From an uncultured Clostridium sp. (lineage in GTDB: Bacteria > Bacillota > Clostridia > Peptostreptococcales > Peptostreptococcaceae): DNA of 64,000 nt. The DNA lies in contig CAMBXR010000003.1 in assembly GCA_945871955.1 (NCBI GenBank), positions 1 to 64,000 of the forward strand. The letters are read 5' to 3'. Positions 9,499-18,443 of the stretch are shown here, piece by piece. Numbering within the stretch: position 1 is the stretch's first letter; every line of letters starts with the position of its first letter. The position numbers and the translations under genes are program-made. Under the pieces are notes generated by a model that was not told where the DNA came from, did not search any database, and saw nothing but the letters and a program-made list of their open reading frames with translations.

Positions 9499-10392
9499 CT
9501 AAACAACTCCCAGCTTCTCTTCCAAAAGCTTAATTTCCTTTAATGTGTTTTCATTCACATCTTCCACAACACTTAATTTATCTTGTTTTTTAGATTTTTT
9601 ATTTGTAATCTTGTTTTGTTTTCCTTCAAAATCCTCTAAAGTATAAATCTTTTGATCCATCCATTTTTTGATAATGCCCTTTAGATAAAATGGATTCACA
9701 TTACACTTATCTATACAGATTTCTATTGCCTTTTTAAAAAGGTCATATTGAATTTTTTCTGATACTTCCACAAACCAATCCCTATTGGCAGGATATAATG
9801 GACCTATGTTTTGCTCATAAAGCTTTGTTATTTTTGATAAATTATTATCTACACACTCACCTACAAACTGATTTTCTATTTTTTTATCTAAGTCTGTATC
9901 TTTTTCTATATCTATTTCTTTTTCTATATCTTTATCTATATCTATATCTGTCGTTACATTTTTGTTGCATGAAACGTTACATAAAGTTTCATCTGTAATA
10001 CTTTCTTTCTTACATTCTTCTTTTTCTTGCTTTTTATTTTCTCTATGCTTTCTAACACGTTTAGTACTATTAGATTCTGAGCCTGTTAATTCATCTATTT
10101 GTTTTAAAATAAACTCATCTCCATTACATTCTATAAGATCAGCTTTTTTTAGAAATTCTATAGTTTCCCTTACGTCTTCAAGTTCTTCATCAATTATTAA
10201 AGATAGCTCCTCTTCAAATGTATCTTTAAAATTATCAAAATAAAGTCTCCCATCATTTTTTAAAGATTCTATAAGCATTTTTTGATAAATAACTATATAT
10301 ATGTGACCTTTCTCCATATTCTTTAATACCTTGATAAACTTTTGATTATAAAATCCCACATCTAACTTCAACCAATAATACCCCTTTTTCAT
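9499..10392 (-). CDS. Phage replication initiator / replisome organiser, DnaD-like
   Basis: 297 aa. The N-terminal ~110 residues (YYWLKLDVGFYNQKFIKVLK ... winged-helix pattern) match phage replisome-organiser N-terminal domains. The C-terminal region (LYEQNIGPLYPANRDWF ... KAIEICIDKCNVNPFYLKGI) matches the DnaB_2/DnaD C-terminal domain with the YLKGIIKKW ending. Between them is a low-complexity linker (DIDIDKDIEKEIDIEKD) coded by tandem TATCTA-like repeats. In known phages this gene often contains the origin. It sits between the antirepressor and the DnaC-like loader on the same strand. Confidence 0.85.
   Translation of the reverse strand: MKKGYYWLKLDVGFYNQKFIKVLKNMEKGHIYIVIYQKMLIESLKNDGRLYFDNFKDTFEEELSLIIDEELEDVRETIEFLKKADLIECNGDEFILKQIDELTGSESNSTKRVRKHRENKKQEKEECKKESITDETLCNVSCNKNVTTDIDIDKDIEKEIDIEKDTDLDKKIENQFVGECVDNNLSKITKLYEQNIGPLYPANRDWFVEVSEKIQYDLFKKAIEICIDKCNVNPFYLKGIIKKWMDQKIYTLEDFEGKQNKITNKKSKKQDKLSVVEDVNENTLKEIKLLEEKLGVV
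9895..9956. repeat. Tandem TATCTA-type repeats inside the initiator gene (candidate origin)
   Basis: The plus strand reads as repeated units TATATCTAT / TCTATTTCT / TATCTTTATC across about 60 bases within the linker of the DnaD-like gene. AT-rich iteron-like repeats in this position mark origins in several Firmicute phages; here it is only an inference. The same repeats could simply be a low-complexity Asp/Ile/Lys linker. Confidence 0.4.
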
Positions 10393-10409
10393 TTTCTCTT
10401 CCCCCTATT

Positions 10410-11129
10410 CTATAAATTCACTTCATCATCTTTAATTATATTTTCAGCTATAAGCATTCTTTTAAATTGCTCTCTACCCTTATCATTTATAAGTGTTTGA
10501 GCTCCTCTATGTCCAGACTCTGCACTAAACTCCTTCATTGTGAAGTATTCCATTACTTTTGCATAAGGCCTGATTTCTCCCTTCTTGTTTCTGTAGCAGT
10601 AATTATTTATAAGTAGCCAATTAACTAATAAATTCTCCCTAACTCCCAGTATCTTAGCAGTATCCCTAAAATTCGTATTTAAATTTTTTGTATATAAATT
10701 AGAGTTAATTGTATTTTCATTGTTGTCTAAAGCTTGGTATGTAGAAATTTTTGTGTTATTTTGAGTTGTGTCTAAAGAATTTGATACTTGAGTTGACTTT
10801 AATTTGCTCTCTATATTTTTAAAATACTGTCTTGCTATTTTACCTTTTTCACTTTTTTGTATTATGGCCAATTCCTTTGCCATATCTATGGATAACATAT
10901 AATCTACAATAATTGGTTCACCTTCTATTGTAAGATTTTCTCCATATACTGTTTTATAATCTTCTCCTTCTTGAAAGCCATAATCTTTTACTAGCTTAGG
11001 TATCCACTGCCTAAAAGGTACTTTTATACTACCAATATACTCATATAAGTCCCTTCCACTTAAATTAATTTCACTATTATTTTCTTTTGTGAAGTTATGT
11101 GGAATTATATTTTGTAAATCTTGTTCCAT
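10410..11129 (-). CDS. Phage antirepressor, AntA/AntB plus KilAC domains
   Basis: 239 aa. The N-terminal AntA/AntB-like region has LSGRDLYEYIGSIKVPFRQW and the ending GKIARQYFKNIESKL. The C-terminal KilAC domain has TAKILGVRENLLVNWLLINN, YRNKKGEIRPYAKVMEYFT and GHRGAQTLINDKGREQFKRM. Such proteins relieve CI-type repression in prophages. It is the first gene of the minus-strand phage row, with SD GGAGG just upstream of ATG 11129. No CI repressor or integrase accompanies it, so the prophage is a remnant. Confidence 0.85.
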   Translation of the reverse strand: MEQDLQNIIPHNFTKENNSEINLSGRDLYEYIGSIKVPFRQWIPKLVKDYGFQEGEDYKTVYGENLTIEGEPIIVDYMLSIDMAKELAIIQKSEKGKIARQYFKNIESKLKSTQVSNSLDTTQNNTKISTYQALDNNENTINSNLYTKNLNTNFRDTAKILGVRENLLVNWLLINNYCYRNKKGEIRPYAKVMEYFTMKEFSAESGHRGAQTLINDKGREQFKRMLIAENIIKDDEVNL

Positions 11130-11331
11130 TTTTTCCCCTCCTAATTTTTATTATACTTATATATTATCACATTTATTCGTACTTATGTTTGGACACTTGT
11201 TAGAACATTCATTCTAAAATATTAATTTTTTGACATAATTTATAAATATATTTTCTAACTATAATTAAATTTTTCATCTTATTATATAAATAGATGGTAA
11301 GCCATCAATATATTTTTAAGGAGGTAATAAA

Positions 11332-11553
11332 ATGGCAGTAATTTCAACTCCAAATGCTTCTTCTGTAAAAGTAAAATTTGATCATGGTACTGATATAAAT
11401 GGTGACAGAGTGATAAAAACAAAAACTTTTTCAAGCATAAAATCATCAGCTTCCAACGATGATATTATGGCTGTAGTAAATGCATTAGTAGGCTTACAAC
11501 AACACACTTTATCAGCAACAAATAGAGTGGACAACTCTTCTTTATCTGAGTAA
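11332..11553 (+). CDS. DUF1659 family small protein
   Basis: 73 aa with the DUF1659 pattern: STPNASSVKVKFDHGTDINGD, KTKTFSSIKSSASNDDIMAV, VNALVGLQQHTL. Perfect SD AAGGAGG upstream of ATG 11332. It is first of the DUF1659-DUF2922-YvrJ trio that recurs in clostridia and bacilli; the role of the trio is unknown. It is transcribed divergently from the phage row. Confidence 0.85.
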   Translation: MAVISTPNASSVKVKFDHGTDINGDRVIKTKTFSSIKSSASNDDIMAVVNALVGLQQHTLSATNRVDNSSLSE

Positions 11554-11578
11554 TTTTTAATTTTTAGGAGGTTAAAAT

Positions 11579-11803
11579 ATGGATGAGAAAAAACTTATAA
11601 TGACTTTTAAGAATACTTTAGGCAATAGCTTTTCAATTACAATAGATGATCCAAGGGAAGACTTGGAGGAGCAAGATGTGGTGGATGCTATGAATTTAAT
11701 AAAGACTAAAAACATCTTTCAACCTAAGGGATATGATATAGCTGAGTGCATCTCTGCTAAGGTAGTAAATAGCACAACTACTGAGTACGATTTAGTTGTT
11801 TAA
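11579..11803 (+). CDS. DUF2922 family small protein
   Basis: 74 aa, DUF2922 pattern: KKLIMTFKNTLGNSFSITID, DPREDLEEQDVVDAMNLIKT, then KGYDIAECISAKVVNSTTTE. SD TAGGAGG before ATG 11579. Second gene of the trio, 25 bases after DUF1659. Function unknown. Confidence 0.85.
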   Translation: MDEKKLIMTFKNTLGNSFSITIDDPREDLEEQDVVDAMNLIKTKNIFQPKGYDIAECISAKVVNSTTTEYDLVV

Positions 11804-11820
11804 TAATTTGAGGTGATAAT

Positions 11821-11964
11821 ATGGAACCTTTTCAAACTATTGTATCAAACATGGGTTTTCCTATAGCAATTTCACTCTATTTGTTGGTGAGAATTGAAGG
11901 AAAGCTGCAAGGTTTGACTGATAGTATAAACGAGTTGTCCAAGAATATTATCAATATGAAATAA
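11821..11964 (+). CDS. YvrJ family protein (47 aa)
   Basis: ATG 11821 with SD GAGGTGA gives MEPFQTIVSNMGFPIAISLY LLVRIEGKLQGLTDSINELS KNIINMK and stop at 11964. One transmembrane helix near the N-terminus followed by the YvrJ-typical R-E-GKL..L..SI..L heptad. It is third of the DUF1659-DUF2922-YvrJ set, 17 bases after DUF2922. Confidence 0.85.
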   Translation: MEPFQTIVSNMGFPIAISLYLLVRIEGKLQGLTDSINELSKNIINMK

Positions 11965-12027
11965 AATTTTAATTCATTTCACTAATGAGATGTCTTTTTA
12001 ATTTAAAACAATCCCCCTTGTTAAAAT

Positions 12028-12067
12028 AAAAAGTATGTATTTCCTTTGGGAGATACATACTTTTTTA
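12028..12067 (+). terminator. Terminator of the DUF1659-DUF2922-YvrJ operon
   Basis: Stem AAAGTATGTATTTCC / GGGAGATACATACTTT with a short TTTG-type loop and six T residues after it. Confidence 0.85.
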
Positions 12068-12078
12068 TTTCGCAATAG

Positions 12079-12200
12079 TTATATAATACGAACTACTTGA
12101 AACAAATTAAACAACCATATCTTAGTATTTAGAAATTAAAATTACTGGATACCGGTTGTTTTTTTATTATAATTATCACGAAGTAAGATAACATAGCCTT
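12079..12200 (-). repeat. Interspersed hairpin repeat, copy C (inverted)
   Basis: The reverse complement of this stretch matches the copies at 29376 and 50068: GTTAGC-like start (here degenerate), CTTCGTGATAATTATAAT, an AACAACC...GGTTGTTT hairpin, then AAGTAGTTCGTATTATAT. The arms are more diverged than in the other two. No coding potential. Confidence 0.7.
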
Positions 12201-12225
12201 ATTTTATGTCTTTTGAATGAATTTA

Positions 12226-12254
12226 TTGACAATTACCCATTAATTTACTACATT
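12226..12254 (+). promoter_or_regulatory. Candidate sigma-A promoter for the helicase relic
   Basis: TTGACA at 12226, 17-base spacer, TACATT at 12249, followed by an AGGAGGTGA SD near 12278 before ATG 12295. Consensus-based only. Confidence 0.4.
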
Positions 12255-12294
12255 AAAATTAGAACTTAGTAGTATAAAGGAGGTGAATGTGTAA

Positions 12295-13449
12295 ATGAGT
12301 GGACATTATAGAGTAGACATAAATCAGCTACATAAAAAAGTATAAAATACAAGAAAATCATTTAGGTATCAAGAAGAAGCACTTAAAAATATGAGTAAAA
12401 TATATAAACTACCTATAAAAAGTTATAAAGGTTCTTTATTGATACTTCACATTGGAGGTGGAAAAACATTTACAGCTGTTAACTGGATTTGTAGAAATAT
12501 AGTTTCAAAAGGTATAAAAGTATTATGGATGGCACAATCATTGTACTTATTAGAACAAGCAGAAAAAATTTTAGGTAAGAATTACATAATACGATTAATA
12601 GAGACAGAATAAATTTAAGAGTTGTATCAAGTAGTTTTTCTCATTGTAATATTGGAAGTATAAAATTAACAGATGATATTTTGGCACTCAAATAGATAAT
12701 AATAAGAAAGGTATTTGTTATCAAGCAGATGAATCATTACTTCACTTCAATCTCAAAATATATTAGCTCCTCCTAAATCCATTCAAAAAGATACAAATAT
12801 GAAATTTGAAGTAGATGATAAAGTTTATGAAAGACTTCCCATAAAACATAAAAATTTGCCAGATTATATAATTGATGAACTAGCTAAAAATTCAACTAGA
12901 AATAACATGATTGTTAGTGATTATTTAAATAATAAAGATGAATATGGAAAAATATTAATATTTGCAGATAGGTGGTATCAATGTGAACATATTGTAAGTT
13001 CCATTCAGAAAAATGGTATAAGAGCTAATGCAATATACTCTAAGATTTCAAAAGAAAAAGATAGACATGATGATTTAGGACGTAGAGATAATAAGGAAAA
13101 TGAAAAAATCTTAAAGGACTTTAGAGAATATAAATATGATGTAATTGTAAATGTAAAAATGTTAACATAAGGTGTTGATGTTCCGGATGTAAAAACTGTT
13201 ATGATTACTAGACAAACAACAAGCCCCATTTTATTTACTCAAATGATTAGGCTAGCATTAAGGGGTAAAATAGCAGGTGGTGGTAATAAAGATTATGCAA
13301 ATATAGTTTTATTTACTAATAAATGGAGTAGAGAAATCCCACTTATAGATGGTAAAACTGAAAATATTCCTTCCATTAATCAACAAAGAAATCCATTGAA
13401 TTATATTTTAATTAAAAAATTTGAATCAAAGGAGAAGATAAAAATATGA
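12295..13449 (+). pseudogene. Broken superfamily II (DEAD/DEAH, restriction-type) helicase
   Basis: A readable but broken helicase. ATG 12295 is followed by an in-frame TAA after 16 codons, then RYQEEALKNMSKIYKLPIKS and Walker A LHIGGGKTFTAVNWICRN. A frameshift follows after about 12612, then the C-terminal helicase lobe (KILIFADRWYQCEHIVSSIQ) with an internal TAA at 13168 in front of GVDVPDVKTVMITRQTTSP and motif VI QMIRLALRG. The DEAD-box region is deleted or unrecognisable. Family members of this type act in restriction or DNA repair. Its final codons overlap the ATG of the beta-helix gene (ATGA at 13446). Confidence 0.85.
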
Positions 13450-16166
13450 ATTTAAATAAAGCTAAAAAAAGTATAGCAGGAATTCTGTATTTAAGCTTGA
13501 TTCTTTCATGTATACCTGCAAATGTATCTTATGCAACGGCTAAAAATGATACAATAGTAAAACTACCAGTATCAGATGATGCTAAAATTAATAATACGGG
13601 TTCAAAACCTGATGAGATATCTAATGTTGAAAATGTTAAAATGAATGAAGTCCCTTATCTTTCTACTTATTATATAAAACCAATCGTAAAACCAGGCGAA
13701 AATGTAGAATTGAACTTCTATGTAACTGACTATTCTCATAAGGAATATCTTCAAAATGATAATTCTCAAACATTTACAGTTACAATTAAAATAGACGGAA
13801 AAAACGATATTATCAAAACTGTAAAAGCTGGTGATAACAAAATACGCTTAGGTAAATTTACTAAAGAAGGCAAACAAAAATTCTCTATTATTGCTAAAGA
13901 CCAATACGGAAGAAGTTCTCATGAGTTATTCAATTTCTTCTTAGTTCAAAATGATGTAAAAGTAAAAGAATATACTATGACTAAAGAAGATTTAATAAAA
14001 TATAACATTAAAAATAATGACTCATACGGAGAAGTAAGATTAGTAAAAGTTGATTTAAAAAATAAAACAATGGAAGATGCACTACAAAAAATAGCAAAAG
14101 ATACAAATGTTAAATCTGGTAAGTATGTCGTATTTATAGGTGATTCTAATAAAGATGGTAAAAGAGATAGTGACTGGAAACAAACTGTAGTAAAATATGC
14201 TAACGATTACAACAAAGAAGCTGTTTTAAATGAATCAAGAAATACTAAAGATGGTATACAAAAACTTATATTAGATAAAAAAGCAGAAGGATTTAATAAA
14301 GTTACTTTATTACCTGGAAGATATAGAATAGACCATGAAAAACCTATTTTTGTACCAGATAATATGACTTTAGATTTAAACGGTGCAACTATCAAATTAA
14401 ACCAATTTACTGGTAATGGTGCATTAATGATAGATTTAAACGGAGTAACAAATGCTCATTTAACAAATGGAATTATTGAAGGAGACTATTTTGAACACGA
14501 TTATGCGGGTTCTCCTAACAACTCTGAATGGGTAAATGGAGTTTCTATATCAAATGGAGCTATGTATTCATCTTTAACTAATTTAGAAGTTAAAAATATA
14601 ACTGGATATGGTGTTACTAATGGAATTTCTGGCACTAAAGGATTAGATGGTCAAGGATATGCTGATTTTGTAATAGGAAACTTAAGTGGATTTTCTTTAG
14701 GTGATATTGATAGAAATACTGGAAAATTTATAGAAAGTTCTACTAGAACTACTTCTGACTTTAAAGATATTTCAGAAGCATCTGGACATGACTATTTATC
14801 TGTAAGCAGATATTTAGGATATCAAGGAGTAAGTGGTGGTTCATGGAATATAATCTGTCATTTCTATGATGGAAATAAAGATTATATTAAATCAACAGAT
14901 GCTTTCCAATATAGAAGAGTAGAAATACCACAAGGAGCTAAATTCATGAGAGTTACACTATTAAGCACTCAAACTCCAACTGATTTAAGTGTTCAAGGTT
15001 TTAAAGTACCTACACATTGTTTATATAAAGATATACTTATAGATAACGCTAGATGTGTTGGTATGGCTCCAGCAGCTATGAATAATATGTTAATTGAAAA
15101 CGTTGACATTACTGCTTCTGGGCAATCTGGAGCAAAATGTGCTTTTGATGCCGAAGATGGTTGGGATATGATGCAAGACATAACATTTAGAGGTATGCGT
15201 TTTTATAAAAATAACTATAACGACTTCTTAACTTGTGGCGGCCATAACTTTATCGTAGAAGATATGAAAGAAGGTAGTATGTATATCTGGGAAAGAACTA
15301 GAGGATTAGTTGTTAGAAATAGCAATATTGGAAATATAGTATTAAAAGGTGGCGGATTAGACGATATAGTTAATCATGGAGTATATAGAATATATGATAA
15401 TACAGTTAAAAGTGGGTCTGTTAATAATAACTTATCTAAAAACCTAAATGTTACAAGCAATATAAATGGACTAGTAACTAACTCAACTTTAGCTGGAATT
15501 GTTAATGGAGGAGAATATACAGACTGTACTATAAAAGTTTCATCTCAATTTTTAGGATATTTAAATAAAGTAAAAATGATTAACTGTGATATTATCCCTA
15601 AAAAAGGATTTACAAAAAGATATAAAATGTCATTTGATGGAGGACACGGAGATGATGTATATATAGAAAACTGCAATTTCTATGGGAAAGTTGTTTTAGA
15701 TAACCATAATAATTTCTATTCTGGTATATTTAAAAACTGCACATTTAAAGATGCTAATATTAAACCTAGCGTTGCTGCTAATAAAACTGATAAAATAGTA
15801 TTTGAAAATTGCGACTTTGGATATAGTCAAAATAACTTTATATATTATTCACCTTTTGCTTATACTAAAGGGACTTATAGCAACATAGAATTTAAAGAAT
15901 GTAATATTAAAAACTTAGATGGTAATAAAAAATCATTCTTATATGCTTACGCAAAACCAAACGGACAAATAACATTTAAAGATTGTAATTTACATTTACC
16001 AAAAGGTATTACTATCTTTAGTGGAGATCATAGCTGTTTAAAAAACATTGAAGATTATAGAGTTAACTTCATTAATTCTAAATTACCAAAAAATATAGTT
16101 AAAGTTGACTCTAAGTTCTCTAAGGTAGCAGGATTAAAATTCAAATATAGCACAAAAAAACAGTAA
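13446..16166 (+). CDS. Large secreted right-handed beta-helix protein
   Basis: 906 aa. The N-terminus KAKKSIAGILYLSLILSCIP is a signal peptide, with likely cleavage after YATA. Residues about 60-170 form an Ig-like beta domain (VKPGENVELNFYVTDYS ... FNFFLVQND). From about 250 on is a parallel beta-helix: N-rich rungs such as MTLDLNGATIKLNQFTGNG, repeated xxNC/xxGxxF turns and short hydrophobic repeats to the end. A wedge at about 420-520 (SWNIICHFYDGNKDYI) looks like a jelly-roll insert. Beta-helices of this kind are polysaccharide lyases, hydrolases or phage tail-spike-like depolymerases. No catalytic triad can be assigned by eye. The SD is AAGGAG with an 11-base gap; the ATG overlaps the relic stop upstream. 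A terminator follows at 16199. Confidence 0.85.
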   Translation: MNLNKAKKSIAGILYLSLILSCIPANVSYATAKNDTIVKLPVSDDAKINNTGSKPDEISNVENVKMNEVPYLSTYYIKPIVKPGENVELNFYVTDYSHKEYLQNDNSQTFTVTIKIDGKNDIIKTVKAGDNKIRLGKFTKEGKQKFSIIAKDQYGRSSHELFNFFLVQNDVKVKEYTMTKEDLIKYNIKNNDSYGEVRLVKVDLKNKTMEDALQKIAKDTNVKSGKYVVFIGDSNKDGKRDSDWKQTVVKYANDYNKEAVLNESRNTKDGIQKLILDKKAEGFNKVTLLPGRYRIDHEKPIFVPDNMTLDLNGATIKLNQFTGNGALMIDLNGVTNAHLTNGIIEGDYFEHDYAGSPNNSEWVNGVSISNGAMYSSLTNLEVKNITGYGVTNGISGTKGLDGQGYADFVIGNLSGFSLGDIDRNTGKFIESSTRTTSDFKDISEASGHDYLSVSRYLGYQGVSGGSWNIICHFYDGNKDYIKSTDAFQYRRVEIPQGAKFMRVTLLSTQTPTDLSVQGFKVPTHCLYKDILIDNARCVGMAPAAMNNMLIENVDITASGQSGAKCAFDAEDGWDMMQDITFRGMRFYKNNYNDFLTCGGHNFIVEDMKEGSMYIWERTRGLVVRNSNIGNIVLKGGGLDDIVNHGVYRIYDNTVKSGSVNNNLSKNLNVTSNINGLVTNSTLAGIVNGGEYTDCTIKVSSQFLGYLNKVKMINCDIIPKKGFTKRYKMSFDGGHGDDVYIENCNFYGKVVLDNHNNFYSGIFKNCTFKDANIKPSVAANKTDKIVFENCDFGYSQNNFIYYSPFAYTKGTYSNIEFKECNIKNLDGNKKSFLYAYAKPNGQITFKDCNLHLPKGITIFSGDHSCLKNIEDYRVNFINSKLPKNIVKVDSKFSKVAGLKFKYSTKKQ

Positions 16167-16198
16167 GTAATACATCGTGTATGCTTAAATAAAGAAAG

Positions 16199-16232
16199 AA
16201 AAGCACATCTACATAAATAGATGTGCTTTTTA
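16199..16232 (+). terminator. Terminator after the beta-helix gene
   Basis: Stem AAAGCACATCTA / TAGATGTGCTTT, loop CATAAA, then TTTT. It could also serve the minus-strand fragment ending at 16235. Confidence 0.85.
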
Positions 16233-16234
16233 TA

Positions 16235-16848
16235 TCACTTCTGCTCTGCCTTAAATCGAACTACTGTTTTGTATACGTATGCTTTGTGTGCTTGATTAGA
16301 TGCAAGTTTAAAATCAATCGTATGTACTTTATCGTTACCTCTAACGCAACCATCTTTTAAAACCACTTTATCAGCTGTATTTGCGAATTGCTTGTAATCT
16401 ATTTCGCTACTTTCCTTGATATTCAAAGTATCTATTGGTAAAGTTACAAATTTATCCGAATTGGCAATTTCAACAGGCATATAAGCATTTAATTGGTATG
16501 TTAGACTTGAATTAATAGTTAAATTTACCGCACCTAACATTTCAACATCTTCTACACCCGTGCTATCATAGCTTACTATAATAGCATCATAATTACCTTT
16601 ATTATCAAATCCTGCATTTGTAAAATTACTATATCCAGCAACTATTATTTCTCCATTTTTTGTTTCTATTATTGATTTAAAAACATCATTACTAGAGTCA
16701 CCAAAACTTTTATTCCATAGTTGTTTTCCACTACTATCATATTTAACCATTGCTGCATCTTGTCTGCCTTTGTTAGTGAAACTAGCGTTTATAGACCTAC
16801 TATATCCAATAGCTACAACCCCTTTGTCACTAGTTTCTATCTATGATA
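16235..16848 (-). pseudogene. C-terminal fragment of a beta-propeller surface protein
   Basis: The minus strand reads IETSDKGVVAIGYSRSINAS ... MVKYDSSGKQLWNKSFGDSS ... IIETKNGEIIVAGYSNFTNA. These are two repeats of the SBBP/PQQ-like propeller type (KYDSSGKQLWNKSFGG-like), followed by a beta-rich C-terminal domain ending VYKTVVRFKAEQK. The 5' end stops abruptly near 16848, where the sequence changes to an unrelated plus-strand coding remnant, so everything upstream is lost. The internal ATG at 16750 lacks an SD. This is a deletion endpoint or rearrangement junction. Confidence 0.75.
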
Positions 16849-17788
16849 AATTAATAGATGATTTATTACAAATGGACTTGGATATGTATAGTAGTGAAGA
16901 AATTCAAGATAAAGATATAAAACCTTTTGCTAATGATTTAAAAAACAAATACTTCAATATTGAAAAAGATGATTTTGATGGATGTTTAGAAGATAATATT
17001 ATAAAAATAGTAAGACATATATCTCAAACTGGATATAAACCAGAGTTTTTTGATTTTTTAGAAAGGTCTTATTATGATTTAGATAAAGTAGCAGATTAAG
17101 TAGAAGATTTATCTGTGAAAAATATGAAAAAACATTTAAAATCTATATTCTTTGATGAAAGCAAAATGTGGAAGATAGTTTTTGGTGATTTTGAATATTT
17201 CTTAAAAATGATAATAAATATACTTTCTGAAAGAGAACTTAACTCTCATTATGTTGATGATTATCCTGAAGTTCCTCAAATTAACGAATATATTTTAACT
17301 GAAGAGTTAAAAAACAAGTTTTTCAAAGAGATAAATATACTTGCTTATGTTGCGGTAAAAAAGTTAAACAAGGAAGAACGCTTACTGTTGATCATATAAT
17401 TCCCATATCTATGGGAGGTAAAAGTAAGCTTTCCAATTTACAAACCCTATGTAATGAATGTAATATAGCTAAAGAAAGAAACGAAATTAACTATAGTATA
17501 CATGTTTCACCACTAAGTAAATCTAAAGAATTAAAGTTATTTAAATCTAATAAAACAGAAGACCCTAAAAATACACTAAAAAGAATAATAAATGATATGT
17601 ATCATTGTGGAGCTGTATGCGAAATAAAATATCATAAGAGAAGAACTGGTGAATATTATAATAGTTGGTTAATAAGATTATATGACGGAAACAATACAAG
17701 TTGGTTAATTTCTAATCGCAAAAAATTAATAAAATATATTAATACTGAGTTTAATATGGATCAAGTAAAAGATATTATAATTAAATAA
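16849..17788 (+). pseudogene. Frameshifted, 5'-truncated HNH endonuclease-like gene
   Basis: Coding signal begins at the junction near 16848 (YDKLIDDLLQMDLDMYSSEE), meets a stop at 17097, continues in the same frame to about 17345, then needs a frame change to read TCLCCGKKVKQGRTLTVDHI followed by PISMGGKSKLSNLQTLCNEC NIAKE. This is the classic zinc-bound HNH nuclease motif (CxxC, DHI.P.S.GG, NLQTLC..CN). The C-terminal roughly 100 residues are open to 17788. It has no start or SD of its own. The source could be a restriction-type (McrA-like) or homing nuclease gene. Its 5' truncation abuts the truncated propeller gene. Confidence 0.8.
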
Positions 17789-17804
17789 CTTAAACTAAGG
17801 CATC

Positions 17805-17836
17805 AAAAAAAGAGGAGAAAAATCTCCTCTTTTTTC
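17805..17836 (+). terminator. Terminator after the HNH relic
   Basis: AAAAAAGAGGAGA / TCTCCTCTTTTTT with an AAAA loop; T-run on both strands. Confidence 0.85.
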
Positions 17837-17851
17837 TAATAATAACTATAA

Positions 17852-18133
17852 GTAGATAGTACGCCTAAAGTAGAATTAAATTATACTAAAACAGATGCAG
17901 GGGAATATTTCATACTACTAGAGTTTTAAGGAAATAAAGTAGGAAAATTTAAAGAAAAAAATTTATATGATAAAGAAAGTTTTATAAAAATTGTAAAACC
18001 TATATTAGAAACAGCTAATAAAGATGATGGCAAATTTATATTAACTGGTGGGACACCAACAAATACCACTACGTTTTCTGTTTTAGAATTTATAGTAAAT
18101 ATATTTAGTAATTTTTTAGCAATATTTAAATAA
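17852..18133 (+). pseudogene. Remnant of an unidentified gene with a hydrophobic C-terminus
   Basis: One frame reads KVELNYTKTDAGEYFILLEF, an in-frame TAA, then GNKVGKFKEKNLYDKESFIK and ILETANKDDGKFILTGGTPT before a hydrophobic end (FSVLEFIVNIFSNFLAIFK) and stop. There is no start or SD. The family is not recognised. Confidence 0.5.
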
Positions 18134-18443
18134 TTTAATCTATTAAAAAAAAGAATTTAAGGAATCAAATAAAGATTCGTAAATTTAATATAATACGAAT
18201 TTGAAAGTAGGATTATCCACCATATCCCAATTTTTTATTGTAAAAAATAATTTATAAAATCAACATTAATTTAAAATATAGCTATTTAATCATTGTATGT
18301 ATGAATAAATAAATCCCTTGAAAATTTTATAAATAATAATTGCTAAATTAATAAGAAATATGTTTATCATTTATTGCAATTTCCTCAAACAATAGCTACT
18401 ATTATGGTGAACAGTAAAAAATAAGTAGAAAGGTGATGAAAAA
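18134..18443. other. Intergenic stretch, no gene seen
   Basis: AT-rich leader region of the DUF3786 gene. It contains a small inverted repeat ATTCGTA / TACGAAT (18175-18199) that resembles the TTCGTATTATATTAA arm of the interspersed repeat family. Confidence 0.4.

Noticed and set aside
9798..10243. Plus-strand ORFs at 9798-9998 and 9962-10243
   Set aside because: Antisense to the DnaD-like gene; the LYLYLYLYL composition comes from the tandem repeats.
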